Positions 1-8,362 of a DNA stretch of 64,000 nucleotides are shown piece by piece. The stretch lies in contig NZ_CP025803.1 in NCBI RefSeq assembly GCF_003352065.1, forward strand, positions 1,777,574 to 1,841,573, given 5' to 3'. The DNA comes from Sulfitobacter sp. SK011. Its GTDB lineage: Bacteria > Pseudomonadota > Alphaproteobacteria > Rhodobacterales > Rhodobacteraceae. Position numbers and translations under genes: made by a program. The notes under the pieces are model-generated. The model saw nothing but the letters and a program-made list of their open reading frames with translations, made no database searches and was not told where the DNA came from. How positions within the stretch are numbered: the stretch's first letter is position 1; every line of letters starts with the position of its first letter.

Positions 1-313
1 CTCCTATCCCAATATTCTGCCAGTCAGGTTCAACAGAAAATGCAGCTTCTTTCGTTGTAGGCCAGGAATGAAAATCGCCGCGCAGTTCGACAATTCCCCG
101 CAACTGACCGTCGACAGAAGCGCCACAGACCATGCTGTCACCACGAAAGATGTTCTTTGCATATTCTAGGATGCGATAGTCACTGATCGCACCACAAAAC
201 CGCGCGCGGCGGGATAGGATATCGAGACGTAGAAAGTGATCCCGAATTTTGTCTTGGTTGGCCGCATAGAGACGACTGACCAGAATCTCCTGAGGATGTC
301 TGTTGAGACGCAT
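1..313 (-). CDS. GNAT family N-acetyltransferase, C-terminus cut by window edge
   Basis: Reading leftward from the ATG at 313, the frame is open to base 1 and encodes at least 104 residues beginning MRLNRHPQEILVSRLY. The last visible residues, SVEPDWQNIGIG, match motif A of GNAT acetyltransferases (basic or Gln, then GxG/A), which binds the acetyl-CoA pyrophosphate. The strand before it (GASVDGQLRGIVELR) fits the central GNAT beta strands. The acceptor substrate cannot be inferred because the C-terminal half lies outside the window. The gene follows the DUF1127 pair and small RNA on the same strand but is separated from them by a terminator-like hairpin, so it probably has its own promoter. 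Confidence 0.7.
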   Translation of the reverse strand, partial: MRLNRHPQEILVSRLYAANQDKIRDHFLRLDILSRRARFCGAISDYRILEYAKNIFRGDSMVCGASVDGQLRGIVELRGDFHSWPTTKEAAFSVEPDWQNIGIG

Positions 314-335
314 TGCTTGAGCCTCCTGTCTGCCC

Positions 336-380
336 AAAAATTTGGGCCAGCATCTTCGGGAGGAGGTGAAGATGCTGGCC
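336..380 (-). terminator. Rho-independent terminator ending the DUF1127/sRNA transcript
   Basis: A perfect 13-bp inverted repeat (345-357 and 368-380) with a 10-nt loop is followed on the minus strand by CAAA and five T. It also forms the 3' hairpin of the predicted small RNA. A second palindrome, GCCCAAA-AA-TTTGGGC at 332-347, overlaps the U-tract side. Confidence 0.7.
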
Positions 381-460
381 CTGCGCATTGGCGTTCCCTG
401 TTGGTTTTGTTGCCGCCGCCGCTCGTGCTGGCTTACTCTGGGAGGAGCGAGAACCAGCAC
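336..460 (-). ncRNA. Cuckoo/CcsR-type small RNA with two anti-Shine-Dalgarno hairpins
   Basis: On the minus strand two hairpins follow each other. The 5' hairpin pairs GTGCTGG (460-454 on the minus strand) with CCAGCAC (431-425), and its loop carries CTCCTCCC (447-440). The 3' hairpin is a perfect 13-bp stem (380-368 with 357-345), and its 10-nt loop (367-358) is ACCTCCTCCC, followed by a run of five U (340-336). The layout matches the published Rhodobacterales cuckoo/CcsR RNAs: two stem-loops exposing CCUCCUCCC anti-SD motifs, downstream of and cotranscribed with a DUF1127 gene (RSP_6037/ccaF1 in Rhodobacter sphaeroides). The 5' end is a guess; the RNA is probably processed from the DUF1127 mRNA, whose stop codon is about 36 nt upstream. 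Confidence 0.75.
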
Positions 461-495
461 TTTTCGTGTATTCCTCAGACCGATCGGCCTGTCCT

Positions 496-753
496 CTATT
501 CCTCAGCCATCAATGTTTCTGCATACTTGGGTATGTCGGAGCGCTGGATGCCGATCTGGGCAAGCTGATGGTCGCTCATGTTCGAGAGCGTCGACAGCAT
601 CCGGGCCATTTGAAGGGTTCTCATTGCGGAGTGCGCTTTAGCCATAAACCGCACCAGTATAGAGACAAAGCCATGCGCCATCTTTGACAAAGAGGTCAAA
701 GCGGTGGCTGCGTGACCGGTGTCAGGTCCGGCCGTATGTGAATTAAAGGCCAT
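496..753 (-). CDS. DUF1127 family small protein (second of a pair)
   Basis: The protein has 85 residues. Its C-terminal half, LSNMSDHQLAQIGIQRSDIP, is the DUF1127 (YjiS-like) signature: an Arg/Leu-rich helix, then LSDxxLxxIGxxRxxI. The N-terminal half is a variable helix. Small DUF1127 proteins of Rhodobacterales are stress-induced, and the R. sphaeroides member CcaF1 has been linked to RNA metabolism; that role is transferred here only by analogy. The start codon lies inside the end of the upstream DUF1127 gene (11-bp overlap), which suggests translational coupling. The predicted anti-SD small RNA follows directly downstream. Confidence 0.85.
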   Translation of the reverse strand: MAFNSHTAGPDTGHAATALTSLSKMAHGFVSILVRFMAKAHSAMRTLQMARMLSTLSNMSDHQLAQIGIQRSDIPKYAETLMAEE

Positions 754-967
754 ATGCTGCCTCCAAAGCCAATCGCTTGATGTTGCTGCGTGGAATGCCC
801 AGATCTCTCAGATCACGGTCCGTGAGCGCCGCGAGTTCGAAAAACGTGGTGCGATAAACCCTACGCTTGGCCAGCGCCTGTCGGATCTGATCACGCTTTT
901 GATGAAAGATTGAGCGGCCAGCATCCAAAACGACATCTAGCCCAGAATTTGATCGTGTAACTGCCAT
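743..967 (-). CDS. DUF1127 family small protein (first of a pair)
   Basis: This 74-residue protein contains TFFELAALTDRDLRDLGIPR, a clean DUF1127 core at residues 40-60, flanked by an Arg/Lys-rich helix (KRDQIRQALAKRR). It leads a two-gene minus-strand unit that ends in the predicted cuckoo-type small RNA. The leader at 968-1098 separates it from the divergent LysR gene and must hold both promoters; an imperfect dyad TGCAG-N8-CTGCA lies in that leader near 994-1012. A basic protein of this size could bind RNA, but no catalytic residues are visible. Confidence 0.85.
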   Translation of the reverse strand: MAVTRSNSGLDVVLDAGRSIFHQKRDQIRQALAKRRVYRTTFFELAALTDRDLRDLGIPRSNIKRLALEAAYGL

Positions 968-1098
968 GTGATTACCTCGTCTATTGCTGCGATGCAGTAT
1001 TTATGCTGCACTGCAGAGATACGAGTATTTGGTAGCGCTCACAATTGGGCGATTTGGCAAAGGGCCTGTTCCGGATTGGCACAGGGAAGTGATGTAAA

Positions 1099-2013
1099 AT
1101 GGATATTTCTGCGCAGATGTTGACCTTTGCGACTGTTGTCGAACGCGGCAGCATTTCGGCTGCGGCACGCAACATCGGACAGACGCCCTCTGCGGTCAGC
1201 AAACAAATTGGTCTGCTTGAGGATCAGGTTCACTACCGTTTGCTTAATCGGACCAGAACGGGCGTGACACCGACACAGGAAGGTCAGGAATTCTACGAAA
1301 AGTGCAAAGCCATGGCGGAAAAGTACAAAGAGGCCGAAGCGCTAATCCTGAACTTGGACGGTATCCCGCGTGGGATGCTCAAAATCGCATCCAGCGTTGC
1401 GTTTGGTAAGTCTCAGTTGATCCCTGTTTTGCCTGCATTTCTAGAGGAAAATCCCGACGTTCAAGTCTCATTGGAGCTTACAGATCGCGTTGTCGATTTG
1501 CAGAGCGAGGGCTTTGACGCCGCCATATGTTTCGCCGAACAGCGCAAAATTCCTGACATCATGGTCCGTCGCATCATGCAGAGCCGTCGGGTTTTGTGTG
1601 CGTCACCTGCCTATCTGGAACGGTGCGGAACCCCCCAAAGTTTCGAAGAACTGAGAGAGCATAATTGCCTTAGGATTGCTGGAAATAGCGAGCGGAACTC
1701 CTGGGACAACCCCGAGCCATTCAATGACCAAGGCTTCGAAGCAAAGGGACGTTTTGAGGGAAACAGCACTGACGTTATCTATCGCGCAGCGCTTGCTGGG
1801 ATCGGTATTGCACGGCTGCCCTGTTACATGGCGGATCAAAAGTTCCAGTCGGGTGAGTTGGTCCATGTTCTGACGGAATTCACACCGCCGAGTACAGACA
1901 TTGCCATCATGTTTGCCGACAAGCGCAACCTCGCTCCTAAAACACGTGCGTTCATTGATTTCCTTTTGCGTCAATTCCGGGACGTCCCTAATTTTCAAAT
2001 GACCGGGTCTTGA
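1099..2013 (+). CDS. LysR family transcriptional regulator
   Basis: The product has 304 residues. The N-terminal winged helix-turn-helix (residues 1-60) reads MLTFATVVERGSISAAARN, then a second helix TPSAVSKQIGLLED, typical of LysR proteins. Residues about 90-295 form the periplasmic-binding-protein-like effector domain (LKIASSVAFGKSQLIPVLPAFLEENPDVQVSL). Most LysR proteins bind a small effector and control a neighbouring gene, here probably the carboxymuconolactone-decarboxylase-like gene 38 bp downstream on the same strand or the divergent DUF1127 genes. The effector is unknown. The ATG at 1099 puts the HTH at the usual distance from the N-terminus. Confidence 0.9.
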   Translation: MDISAQMLTFATVVERGSISAAARNIGQTPSAVSKQIGLLEDQVHYRLLNRTRTGVTPTQEGQEFYEKCKAMAEKYKEAEALILNLDGIPRGMLKIASSVAFGKSQLIPVLPAFLEENPDVQVSLELTDRVVDLQSEGFDAAICFAEQRKIPDIMVRRIMQSRRVLCASPAYLERCGTPQSFEELREHNCLRIAGNSERNSWDNPEPFNDQGFEAKGRFEGNSTDVIYRAALAGIGIARLPCYMADQKFQSGELVHVLTEFTPPSTDIAIMFADKRNLAPKTRAFIDFLLRQFRDVPNFQMTGS

Positions 2014-2051
2014 TCGCTGGCGCGTGAAAATTTCTGAAAGTAGGAAGAACT

Positions 2052-2438
2052 ATGGCGAAAGATACAACACAAATAGGCAGAGAACTCTCTGAACGTTTGA
2101 ACCCTGGGATGGAAGAAGCGCTTAATGCGCGCTACGGCAACCTCCTCCCCGGTATGGCCGAGGGTGTCGTCGACTTCGCTTATGGTCGCCAATATGCCCG
2201 ACCTGGTTTACCCCTGCGTGACCGGTATCTGGCGACAATCGCTGCTTTGACCGCATTGGGTTGTCAGACAAGACCACAGCTGATGGTCAATATAGCAGGC
2301 GGGCGCAAAGCCGGATTATCTTTGGAAGAAATCGCAGAAGCCATCTGGCAGATGGCACTCTATGGCGGCTTCCCGTCGGCGATCAACGCGCTGAACGCCG
2401 CGTTGGAAGTGTTTGAAGCAGAGGATGACAATATTTAA
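2052..2438 (+). CDS. Carboxymuconolactone decarboxylase (CMD) family protein
   Basis: This 128-residue alpha-helical protein has the CMD fold signature: [16 protein letters not shown] and then the C-terminal helix [27 protein letters not shown], as in PcaC-like enzymes. The AhpD-type CxxC is absent; a single Cys (LGCQTR) stands in that region, so a peroxidase role is unlikely and a PcaC-like lyase or isomerase is more plausible. No other protocatechuate-pathway gene is nearby, so the substrate is unknown. An AGGAAGAA ribosome-binding site precedes the ATG. It is probably cotranscribed with the LysR gene and converges on urtE. Confidence 0.8.
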   Translation: MAKDTTQIGRELSERLNPGMEEALNARYGNLLPGMAEGVVDFAYGRQYARPGLPLRDRYLATIAALTALGCQTRPQLMVNIAGGRKAGLSLEEIAEAIWQMALYGGFPSAINALNAALEVFEAEDDNI

Positions 2439-2462
2439 GGAGCCAAGTTCAGAAATTACAAT

Positions 2463-3158
2463 TTAGACCGACACTACCGCTAATATGTCTTCACGCGTGA
2501 TCTGGTTTTTGGTGGCGTTCTTTATTATTTCGCCGCGTCTCAGAACAACAAGCTGATCCGCCAGTTCAAATGCGAAATCAAAGTACTGCTCGACCAAGAT
2601 AATCGCCATATCCCCACGGTCACGCAGCAGGCTTATGACTTTTCCGATGTGTTGAATGATGTTGGGCTGGATGCCTTCCGTTGGCTCATCCAACAACAGT
2701 AGTTTTGGCTTGGTGATCAGCGCACGGGCAATGGCCAGTTGTTGTTGTTGCCCACCCGACAGATCGCCACCGCGACGGTGCGCCATTTCTTTCAAAACCG
2801 GGAAAAGCTCAAAGATATCGTCGGGGATAAAGTGCTCTGATTTGGACAGGCACGAAAATCCCGTTTGCAGGTTTTCGCGCACTGTCAGCAATGGAAAAAT
2901 ATCACGCCCCTGCGGGACATAGCCGACACCCATCTGGGCCATCTTATGCGCCCCTGACTGATCCAACAGTTTACCGTCAAATGTGATATCCCCGGTTGAG
3001 CGCGGATGCGTGCCGGAAATCGCCCTGAGCAGACTGGTTTTACCGACACCATTGGTGCCCATAACACAGGTCACCTCACCCAATCTGGCATGCATTGAGA
3101 TATCATAAAGAACTTGCGAATTGCCATAGTGTAGGGTGAGGTTTTTTACGTCCAACAT
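2463..3158 (-). CDS. urtE: Urea ABC transporter ATP-binding protein UrtE
   Basis: The 231-residue ATPase carries Walker A GTNGVGKTS (residues 34-42), ABC signature LSGGQQQQ, Walker B LLLLDEPTEGIQP and the LivF/UrtE-type switch VEQ in place of the usual histidine. UrtE and UrtD form the cytoplasmic ATPase pair that powers urea import through UrtB/UrtC. The gene is last in urtABCDE, 3 bp after urtD. The adjacent divergent urease operon supports urea over branched-chain amino acids, which related Liv transporters carry. Confidence 0.93.
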   Translation of the reverse strand: MLDVKNLTLHYGNSQVLYDISMHARLGEVTCVMGTNGVGKTSLLRAISGTHPRSTGDITFDGKLLDQSGAHKMAQMGVGYVPQGRDIFPLLTVRENLQTGFSCLSKSEHFIPDDIFELFPVLKEMAHRRGGDLSGGQQQQLAIARALITKPKLLLLDEPTEGIQPNIIQHIGKVISLLRDRGDMAIILVEQYFDFAFELADQLVVLRRGEIIKNATKNQITREDILAVVSV

Positions 3159-3161
3159 ATT

Positions 3162-3902
3162 CTATCGTCCCAAATAAACGTCGATGACGTCTTGGTTTTT
3201 GGTGACATGATCAAGCGAGCCTTCCGCAAGGACAGCGCCTTCATGCAGCACAGTGACCTTGCAGTTGAGACGCCTCACAAACTCCATATCGTGTTCGACC
3301 ACAACGACCGCGCGGGTCTTGGCGGCGTCCACAAGGATGGCCGTGGTTTTTTCACGCTCCGCAGGGGTCATGCCCGCTGCGGGTTCATCCACCAACAGGA
3401 GTTGCGGTTCCTGTGCCAGCAACATACCTATCTCCAGCCATTGTTTCTGCCCGTGGCTCAGCTCTCCCGACACGCGCAACAACGCGTCGGCGAGGCCGAT
3501 CTGATCGGCGAGTTCTTTAACGCGGGTAAAGTCCGTTTTCGAGGGTTTGAAAAACAATACGGCCAGGGGCGCGCGGTCTTTTAGCAGGGCCATCATCAGA
3601 TTTTCCTGCACGGTTTGTTCCTCAAACACTGTCGGCTTTTGGAACTTCCGACCAATACCAGCTTGGGCGATCTTGGCCTCCGACATGCCGATCAGCGATA
3701 GGCTCTTGTCGCCCCACAGAATGTGCCCTGTATCAGGTTTGGTCTTGCCGGTAACGATATCCATGAACGTCGTCTTGCCCGCCCCATTCGGTCCGATCAC
3801 AGCGCGTAACTCTGCATCGGCGATTTGGAACGACAGGTTGTTGATGGCGCGAAACCCGTCAAAACTGGCGGTGACACCCGAGACTTCGAGAAGCGTGCTC
3901 AT
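3162..3902 (-). CDS. urtD: Urea ABC transporter ATP-binding protein UrtD
   Basis: Starting at the ATG at 3902 the product has 246 residues (MSTLLEVSGVTASF). This start makes a 4-bp ATGA overlap with the urtC stop codon and matches family length; the frame is open further upstream but only inside urtC. It has Walker A GPNGAGKTT, the Urt/LivG-type signature LSHGQKQWLEIGM, Walker B LLLVDEPAAGMTP and switch VVVEHDMEFV. It is the second ATPase of the urea importer. Confidence 0.93.
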   Translation of the reverse strand: MSTLLEVSGVTASFDGFRAINNLSFQIADAELRAVIGPNGAGKTTFMDIVTGKTKPDTGHILWGDKSLSLIGMSEAKIAQAGIGRKFQKPTVFEEQTVQENLMMALLKDRAPLAVLFFKPSKTDFTRVKELADQIGLADALLRVSGELSHGQKQWLEIGMLLAQEPQLLLVDEPAAGMTPAEREKTTAILVDAAKTRAVVVVEHDMEFVRRLNCKVTVLHEGAVLAEGSLDHVTKNQDVIDVYLGR

Positions 3903-5074
3903 GCGTCTGTTTCCTTGTGCTTGCGTTTCAGCAAATCGATCAAGCCGCCGATGCCGTTCGGGGCGTATAAAGTGACCAAAACAAAGCTGAGGCCCAGTAG
4001 GACGAGCCACCAATCCACCCATTTAACCGTGTAAAACCCAAGCGGCACATCCGGTGCCTGACCGCCTGTAAACCAACTGGACACAAGACTGACAAACGCC
4101 GTACCGATCACCGCTCCGTAAAGCCTGCCGCGCCCACCGATGGCCACCCAAACGGCGAGGTAGATCGAGGCAATTGGGGCGACTTCGGCGGGATTGATGA
4201 TGCCTGCTTGCGGGTAATACAGCGCCCCCGCGATGCCAGAGATACAAGCAGTGAGCGTGAAAACGGCCAACTTGTAGGTCTCAACCGAATACCCCAGAAA
4301 CCGCACGCGCGCTTCGTTGTCGCGAATGCCCCGAATGACGGAGCCAAATTTGCCGGAGACAACCCATGCCACCAGTAGATAGCCCAGCCCGAGGGCCAGT
4401 GCCGAGGCCCAGAAAAACCATAATGAGACCACCGATTGCGGAGCTGTGATGCCAGGAAGGTTTTGTAGCCCCGACAAGCCGTTGTTGCCGCGCAATCCGC
4501 TGGCGTTTTGAAAGAGATAGAGTGACAGGCCCAGTGTCATCGCTTGGGTCAGGATCGACAGATACACGCCCGTGACGCGGCTGCGAAACGCCAGCCAGCC
4601 GAACACCAGCGCGAGGATGCCGGGGACCAACACCACAAAGGCCAGTTGCAAAACCAGACTGTCGGCGAAGGCCCAGATCAGCGGGAAGTCACTGCTGCCC
4701 ACGACACCGAAAATCTGGTTGCCGATGCCTGCGGTGATCTCTTCGGGTGTGGGCGGCAACACCCCATCTGACAGGGAGTTCACGACGATCTGGCGGGTGC
4801 GTTCATACATCAACCACATGCCGATCATGTAACCTCCAAGACCGAAGAACGCGAAATGGCCCAGCGACAGGATACCCGCATACCCCCAGATCAGGTCCAT
4901 CGCGATTGCGATCAGGCACAAGCACAGCGTCTTGCCCAAGACTTTGACGAAACTGGTTGAGATGAGGCCGATGCCAAAGCCTTCGGACAGTACCGTGACC
5001 CCCAGCGTGAAGAGCGCCAATATGGCGAGGAAGATCAAGACCGACGGGTTGCGCGCAATGAAGGATCTATGCAT
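3899..5074 (-). CDS. urtC: Urea ABC transporter permease UrtC
   Basis: The product has 391 residues and many hydrophobic helices, with the LivM/UrtC-type segment ILSLGHFAFFGLGGYMIGMWL near residue 70 and GRGRLYGAVIGTAFV near residue 310. The hydrophilic insert after the second helix (DGVLPPTPEEITAGIGNQIF) is seen in UrtC proteins. With UrtB it forms the inner-membrane channel for urea. The C-terminus ends in a charged cytoplasmic tail (LLKRKHKETDA). It overlaps urtD by 4 bp and starts 4 bp after the urtB stop codon. Confidence 0.93.
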   Translation of the reverse strand: MHRSFIARNPSVLIFLAILALFTLGVTVLSEGFGIGLISTSFVKVLGKTLCLCLIAIAMDLIWGYAGILSLGHFAFFGLGGYMIGMWLMYERTRQIVVNSLSDGVLPPTPEEITAGIGNQIFGVVGSSDFPLIWAFADSLVLQLAFVVLVPGILALVFGWLAFRSRVTGVYLSILTQAMTLGLSLYLFQNASGLRGNNGLSGLQNLPGITAPQSVVSLWFFWASALALGLGYLLVAWVVSGKFGSVIRGIRDNEARVRFLGYSVETYKLAVFTLTACISGIAGALYYPQAGIINPAEVAPIASIYLAVWVAIGGRGRLYGAVIGTAFVSLVSSWFTGGQAPDVPLGFYTVKWVDWWLVLLGLSFVLVTLYAPNGIGGLIDLLKRKHKETDA

Positions 5075-5078
5075 GGCG

Positions 5079-7028
5079 TTAATCCCCCGCCGCGCGGCCT
5101 TTGAGGGCGATAATGCCCCTTGGCCGGAACTGAATGAAAATAATGATAAAGATGATCATATAGGTCTGTGCCGCCAAGGTGTTTGAAGGGTTCAGGAATT
5201 CGACACCCTTCTGGAAGCCGCCAATCATCGCAGCCCCCGCCAACGTGCCCCAGATGTTGCCAACACCGCCGACAACGACGGTCATAAAACTTTGGACGAT
5301 ATAGTCGCTGCCCATCTCAGAAGTGACCTTGGCGAACAGCCCGATGGCCACCCCTGCAATGCCCGCGATACCAGAGCCAAGCCCAAAGGTCAGCATGTTT
5401 ACGCGGTCGGGATTGATCCCCATGCTTGCTGCCATCTTCGGGTTCTGGGTAACCGCGCGGGTCTCAAGACCCAGCCGCGTCAGCTTCATGATGAACAGGA
5501 ACAGCGCTAAAAAAAGAAACGCGAGGACAAAGATCGCGATACGGATATAGCTGATGGACACCACATCGTTGATGGCCCAAGCGCCGTCCAGCCAAGGGGG
5601 CGAGGTCAGCGGGCGTGCCTGCGTGCCAAAAATGTTCTTCGCCAGTTGTTGCAGCGCGATGGAGACGCCGAAAGTTGCCAGCAATGTTTCAAGCGGACGA
5701 TGGTAGAGCCAGCGCACAACAAGTCGTTCAAGGGCGACGCCAGCGGCGAAGGTCACAGCAAAAGCCAAAGGCACCGCGATCAGGATTGAGGCAGTGTGGT
5801 TGGGCACAAATTGCTGCACGACATATCCAGTGTAGGCCCCCATCATGATGAATTCACCATGCGCCATGTTGATCACGCCCATGACGCCAAAGGTAATGGC
5901 AAGGCCAATCGCAGCAAGGAAATAGATCGAAGCGAGCGAGAGTGCATCGAGCCCCAGATCAGCTACCTGACTGATCGCCACGCGGGTCTGTGACGCAGAA
6001 ACGGCGGCCTCGGCGGCATTGGTTACGACTTGCGACGGTTCTGCGTAGACGTCAAAGAAACGATAGGAAGCAAGGCTTGCGGCAATGTCCGCCTGCGTCA
6101 CTCGAGGAGCCGCTAAGCCACGCTCAACCAGCGCATCATACACTTTGTCGCGAGCATTTTCCGTGGACAGTTGCGCAACTGGAAAACCGGCGATCCGACC
6201 CCCATCGATCTGCGCTTCAAGCGTGGCGTCGCGGGCATCCACCGTGATCTCGACAGGCGCATCACCCGCCGCAACCAATAGCGCATAGGCGTCAGCGCGT
6301 GTCAGCGTGTCACTGCCGACATTGACCTCTTGTGCGATATTCGCATCCGGTTGAGTTTGGGCGACAACTCTTGTGGTGCTCAGGATCGGGTTCAGCGTTG
6401 CGCGAAAATCAACTCCCAGATCTCCGGACATCTCGGTAATCGCCGCCACCCGGCTGGGTATATCGTTGTCGTAGGCCATGGTCATCAACCGCTCCAACCG
6501 CGTCTTGCGGGCCAGAATATCTTCATCCGTTTCGCCTGCGATGGAGCCACGCAGCGGTGCCAGCAACGCCACCTCGGGATCACGGGCAATCGAGTTCAGC
6601 GCATCGGCGCGTTTGGCGGGGTCAGGATCGGACAGTTGGAATTGCACAAGCGCCGTCGCGATCATTGCCCGCACACCGCTGTTGGGTTTGAGTTGTTTCA
6701 AATCGGTAGAGGCCGCGGTGCCAACCTCGCCGCGATCCTCGAAGTCTAGGAGCGTAAAGGTGCCATCCGCGTTCTTGGTCGCAGCAAAAAACAAACCATC
6801 CGCCTTACGCTGCCACATCTCCTTGGCCTGCCAGACCTCGAACACAGTCTGCATCTGCGGCAATCCGCTTGCCACCAGCGCGTCAATCGCGGGGCCAATT
6901 GAGCGGCGAGAACTTTTCTCGATCAACGCACGCTGGCTTTGCAACACGTCTTGAACGGGTGTCGTCTGGGCCGTTGCCAAGTGGCCAAAGGACAGCGCAA
7001 AGCACAAGGCCAGCAGCAAGATCTTCAT
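5079..7028 (-). CDS. urtB: Urea ABC transporter permease UrtB with long periplasmic N-terminus
   Basis: The protein is 649 residues, long for a LivH-type permease. A signal peptide (MKILLLALCFALSFGHLATA) is followed by about 330 mostly soluble residues with repeated helical segments. The permease domain then begins near residue 350 (LDALSLASIYFLAAIGLAIT, FGVMGVINMAHGEFIMMGAY). Long N-terminal regions of this kind are usual in proteobacterial UrtB and are presumably periplasmic; their job is unknown. The spacing of 59 bp to urtA, with a hairpin inside, sets it apart from the tightly packed urtBCDE. Confidence 0.92.
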   Translation of the reverse strand: MKILLLALCFALSFGHLATAQTTPVQDVLQSQRALIEKSSRRSIGPAIDALVASGLPQMQTVFEVWQAKEMWQRKADGLFFAATKNADGTFTLLDFEDRGEVGTAASTDLKQLKPNSGVRAMIATALVQFQLSDPDPAKRADALNSIARDPEVALLAPLRGSIAGETDEDILARKTRLERLMTMAYDNDIPSRVAAITEMSGDLGVDFRATLNPILSTTRVVAQTQPDANIAQEVNVGSDTLTRADAYALLVAAGDAPVEITVDARDATLEAQIDGGRIAGFPVAQLSTENARDKVYDALVERGLAAPRVTQADIAASLASYRFFDVYAEPSQVVTNAAEAAVSASQTRVAISQVADLGLDALSLASIYFLAAIGLAITFGVMGVINMAHGEFIMMGAYTGYVVQQFVPNHTASILIAVPLAFAVTFAAGVALERLVVRWLYHRPLETLLATFGVSIALQQLAKNIFGTQARPLTSPPWLDGAWAINDVVSISYIRIAIFVLAFLFLALFLFIMKLTRLGLETRAVTQNPKMAASMGINPDRVNMLTFGLGSGIAGIAGVAIGLFAKVTSEMGSDYIVQSFMTVVVGGVGNIWGTLAGAAMIGGFQKGVEFLNPSNTLAAQTYMIIFIIIFIQFRPRGIIALKGRAAGD

Positions 7029-7054
7029 AATTCAATTCCGGGAAATAAGAGGTG

Positions 7055-7078
7055 GAGGGCACGCTGAGGCGTGCCCTC
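7055..7078 (-). terminator. Stem-loop between urtA and urtB (attenuator or mRNA stabiliser)
   Basis: A perfect 10-bp inverted repeat GAGGGCACGC / GCGTGCCCTC surrounds the 4-nt loop TGAG. No U-run follows on the minus strand, so it is more likely a partial terminator or an mRNA 3'-end stabiliser that lets the binding protein UrtA be made in excess over UrtBCDE, as is common in ABC importer operons. Confidence 0.6.
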
Positions 7079-7087
7079 GCAGTTGGG

Positions 7088-8362
7088 TCAGTAGTTGGAC
7101 AAAGTCTGCACGCAGTTCTTTGTCTCGGCATTGTACATACCGCAGCCCAAGTCCTTCCAATCCGACACCAACTTGGCGGATTCTGGTAGGAAGTCAGTCC
7201 ATGCATCGCCGGGCACCTCAGCGGTCTGGCTGATGATATCGAACTGGCCCTCTGCCGTGATTTCGCCAATCAGCACCGGCTTGGCGAGGTGGTGGTTGGG
7301 CAGCATGACGGCTGTGCCGCCGGTCAGGTTCGGGAATTCCTGCCCGTACATCGCCGTGCGCACGGCGTCTACTTCAGCACTATCCGCAGCCTCAACTGCG
7401 TTCACCCACATGTTGAAGCCGATGTAATGCGCTTCCATTGGGTCGTTGGTCACGCGTTCTTCGCCCATGCGCTCTTTCCACGCGGCGATCCATTCGTCGT
7501 TGGTAGGTGTGTCTGCGGATTGGAAATAGTTCCACGCGGCGAGATGCCCGACGAGGTTGCTTGTGTCCAGACCGGACAATTCTTCTTCCCCAACTGAGAA
7601 AGCCACAACCGGAATGTCATCCGCTGAGATACCCGCCGCCGACAGTTCTTTATAGAAGCCGATGTTCGCATCGCCGTTGATGGTTGAGATCACACCAACC
7701 TTTTTTCCGTCCGCGCCAAGAGCCACAACATCGGCCACGATCTTAGACCAGTCAGAATGGCCAAATGGCGTGTAGTTCACAAAGATATCAGTGTCCGCGA
7801 TGCCTTGGGATTTCAGGTAGGCTTCGAGAATATTGTTTGTGGTGCGTGGATAGACATAGTCGGTCCCGAGCAGCGCGAATTTTTCAATGCCGAGCTCTTC
7901 GAGAAAGTAATCCGTTGCAGGGATAGCCTGTTGGTTTGGTGCAGCACCTGTGTAAAACACGTTCTTGGAGCTTTCCTCACCCTCGTATTGCACGGGGTAG
8001 AACAGCAAACCGTTCAGCTCTTCGATAACGGGCAGCACAGATTTACGCGACACAGAAGTCCAGTTGCCAAAAATGACGTCGACCTCTTGAACCGTCAGCA
8101 ATTCGCGGGCCTTTTCTGCGAAGAGCGGCCAGTCAGAGGCCGGGTCGACAACAACCGCTTCAAGCTGACAGCCCAGAACACCACCTTTGGCGTTTTGCTG
8201 GTCAATCAGCATCTCCATCGTGTCCTTCAATGTGGTCTCAGAAATCGCCATTGTGCCGGATAGCGAGTGCAGCACACCCACTTTGATCGGGCAATCAGCG
8301 GCCATGGCAGGCAGGGCCGCAAGCGTGGCAAGGGTGGCGGCAAGAGCAGTTGTCGTTTTCAT
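7088..8362 (-). CDS. urtA: Urea ABC transporter substrate-binding protein UrtA
   Basis: Starting at the ATG at 8362 (MKTTTALAATLATLAALPAMA), the 424-residue product has a Sec signal peptide cleaved after AMA, then CPIKVGVLHSLSGTMAISE, the hallmark start of Urt/AmiC-type periplasmic binding proteins. The frame extends upstream but that part is not signal-like. LLGTDYVYPRTTNN and NYFQSADTPTN match the family. It binds urea in the periplasm for UrtBCDE. The purine-rich AGGAGAGATC lies before the ATG on the minus strand. It is first in the urt operon and divergent from the urease operon. Confidence 0.93.
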   Translation of the reverse strand: MKTTTALAATLATLAALPAMAADCPIKVGVLHSLSGTMAISETTLKDTMEMLIDQQNAKGGVLGCQLEAVVVDPASDWPLFAEKARELLTVQEVDVIFGNWTSVSRKSVLPVIEELNGLLFYPVQYEGEESSKNVFYTGAAPNQQAIPATDYFLEELGIEKFALLGTDYVYPRTTNNILEAYLKSQGIADTDIFVNYTPFGHSDWSKIVADVVALGADGKKVGVISTINGDANIGFYKELSAAGISADDIPVVAFSVGEEELSGLDTSNLVGHLAAWNYFQSADTPTNDEWIAAWKERMGEERVTNDPMEAHYIGFNMWVNAVEAADSAEVDAVRTAMYGQEFPNLTGGTAVMLPNHHLAKPVLIGEITAEGQFDIISQTAEVPGDAWTDFLPESAKLVSDWKDLGCGMYNAETKNCVQTLSNY

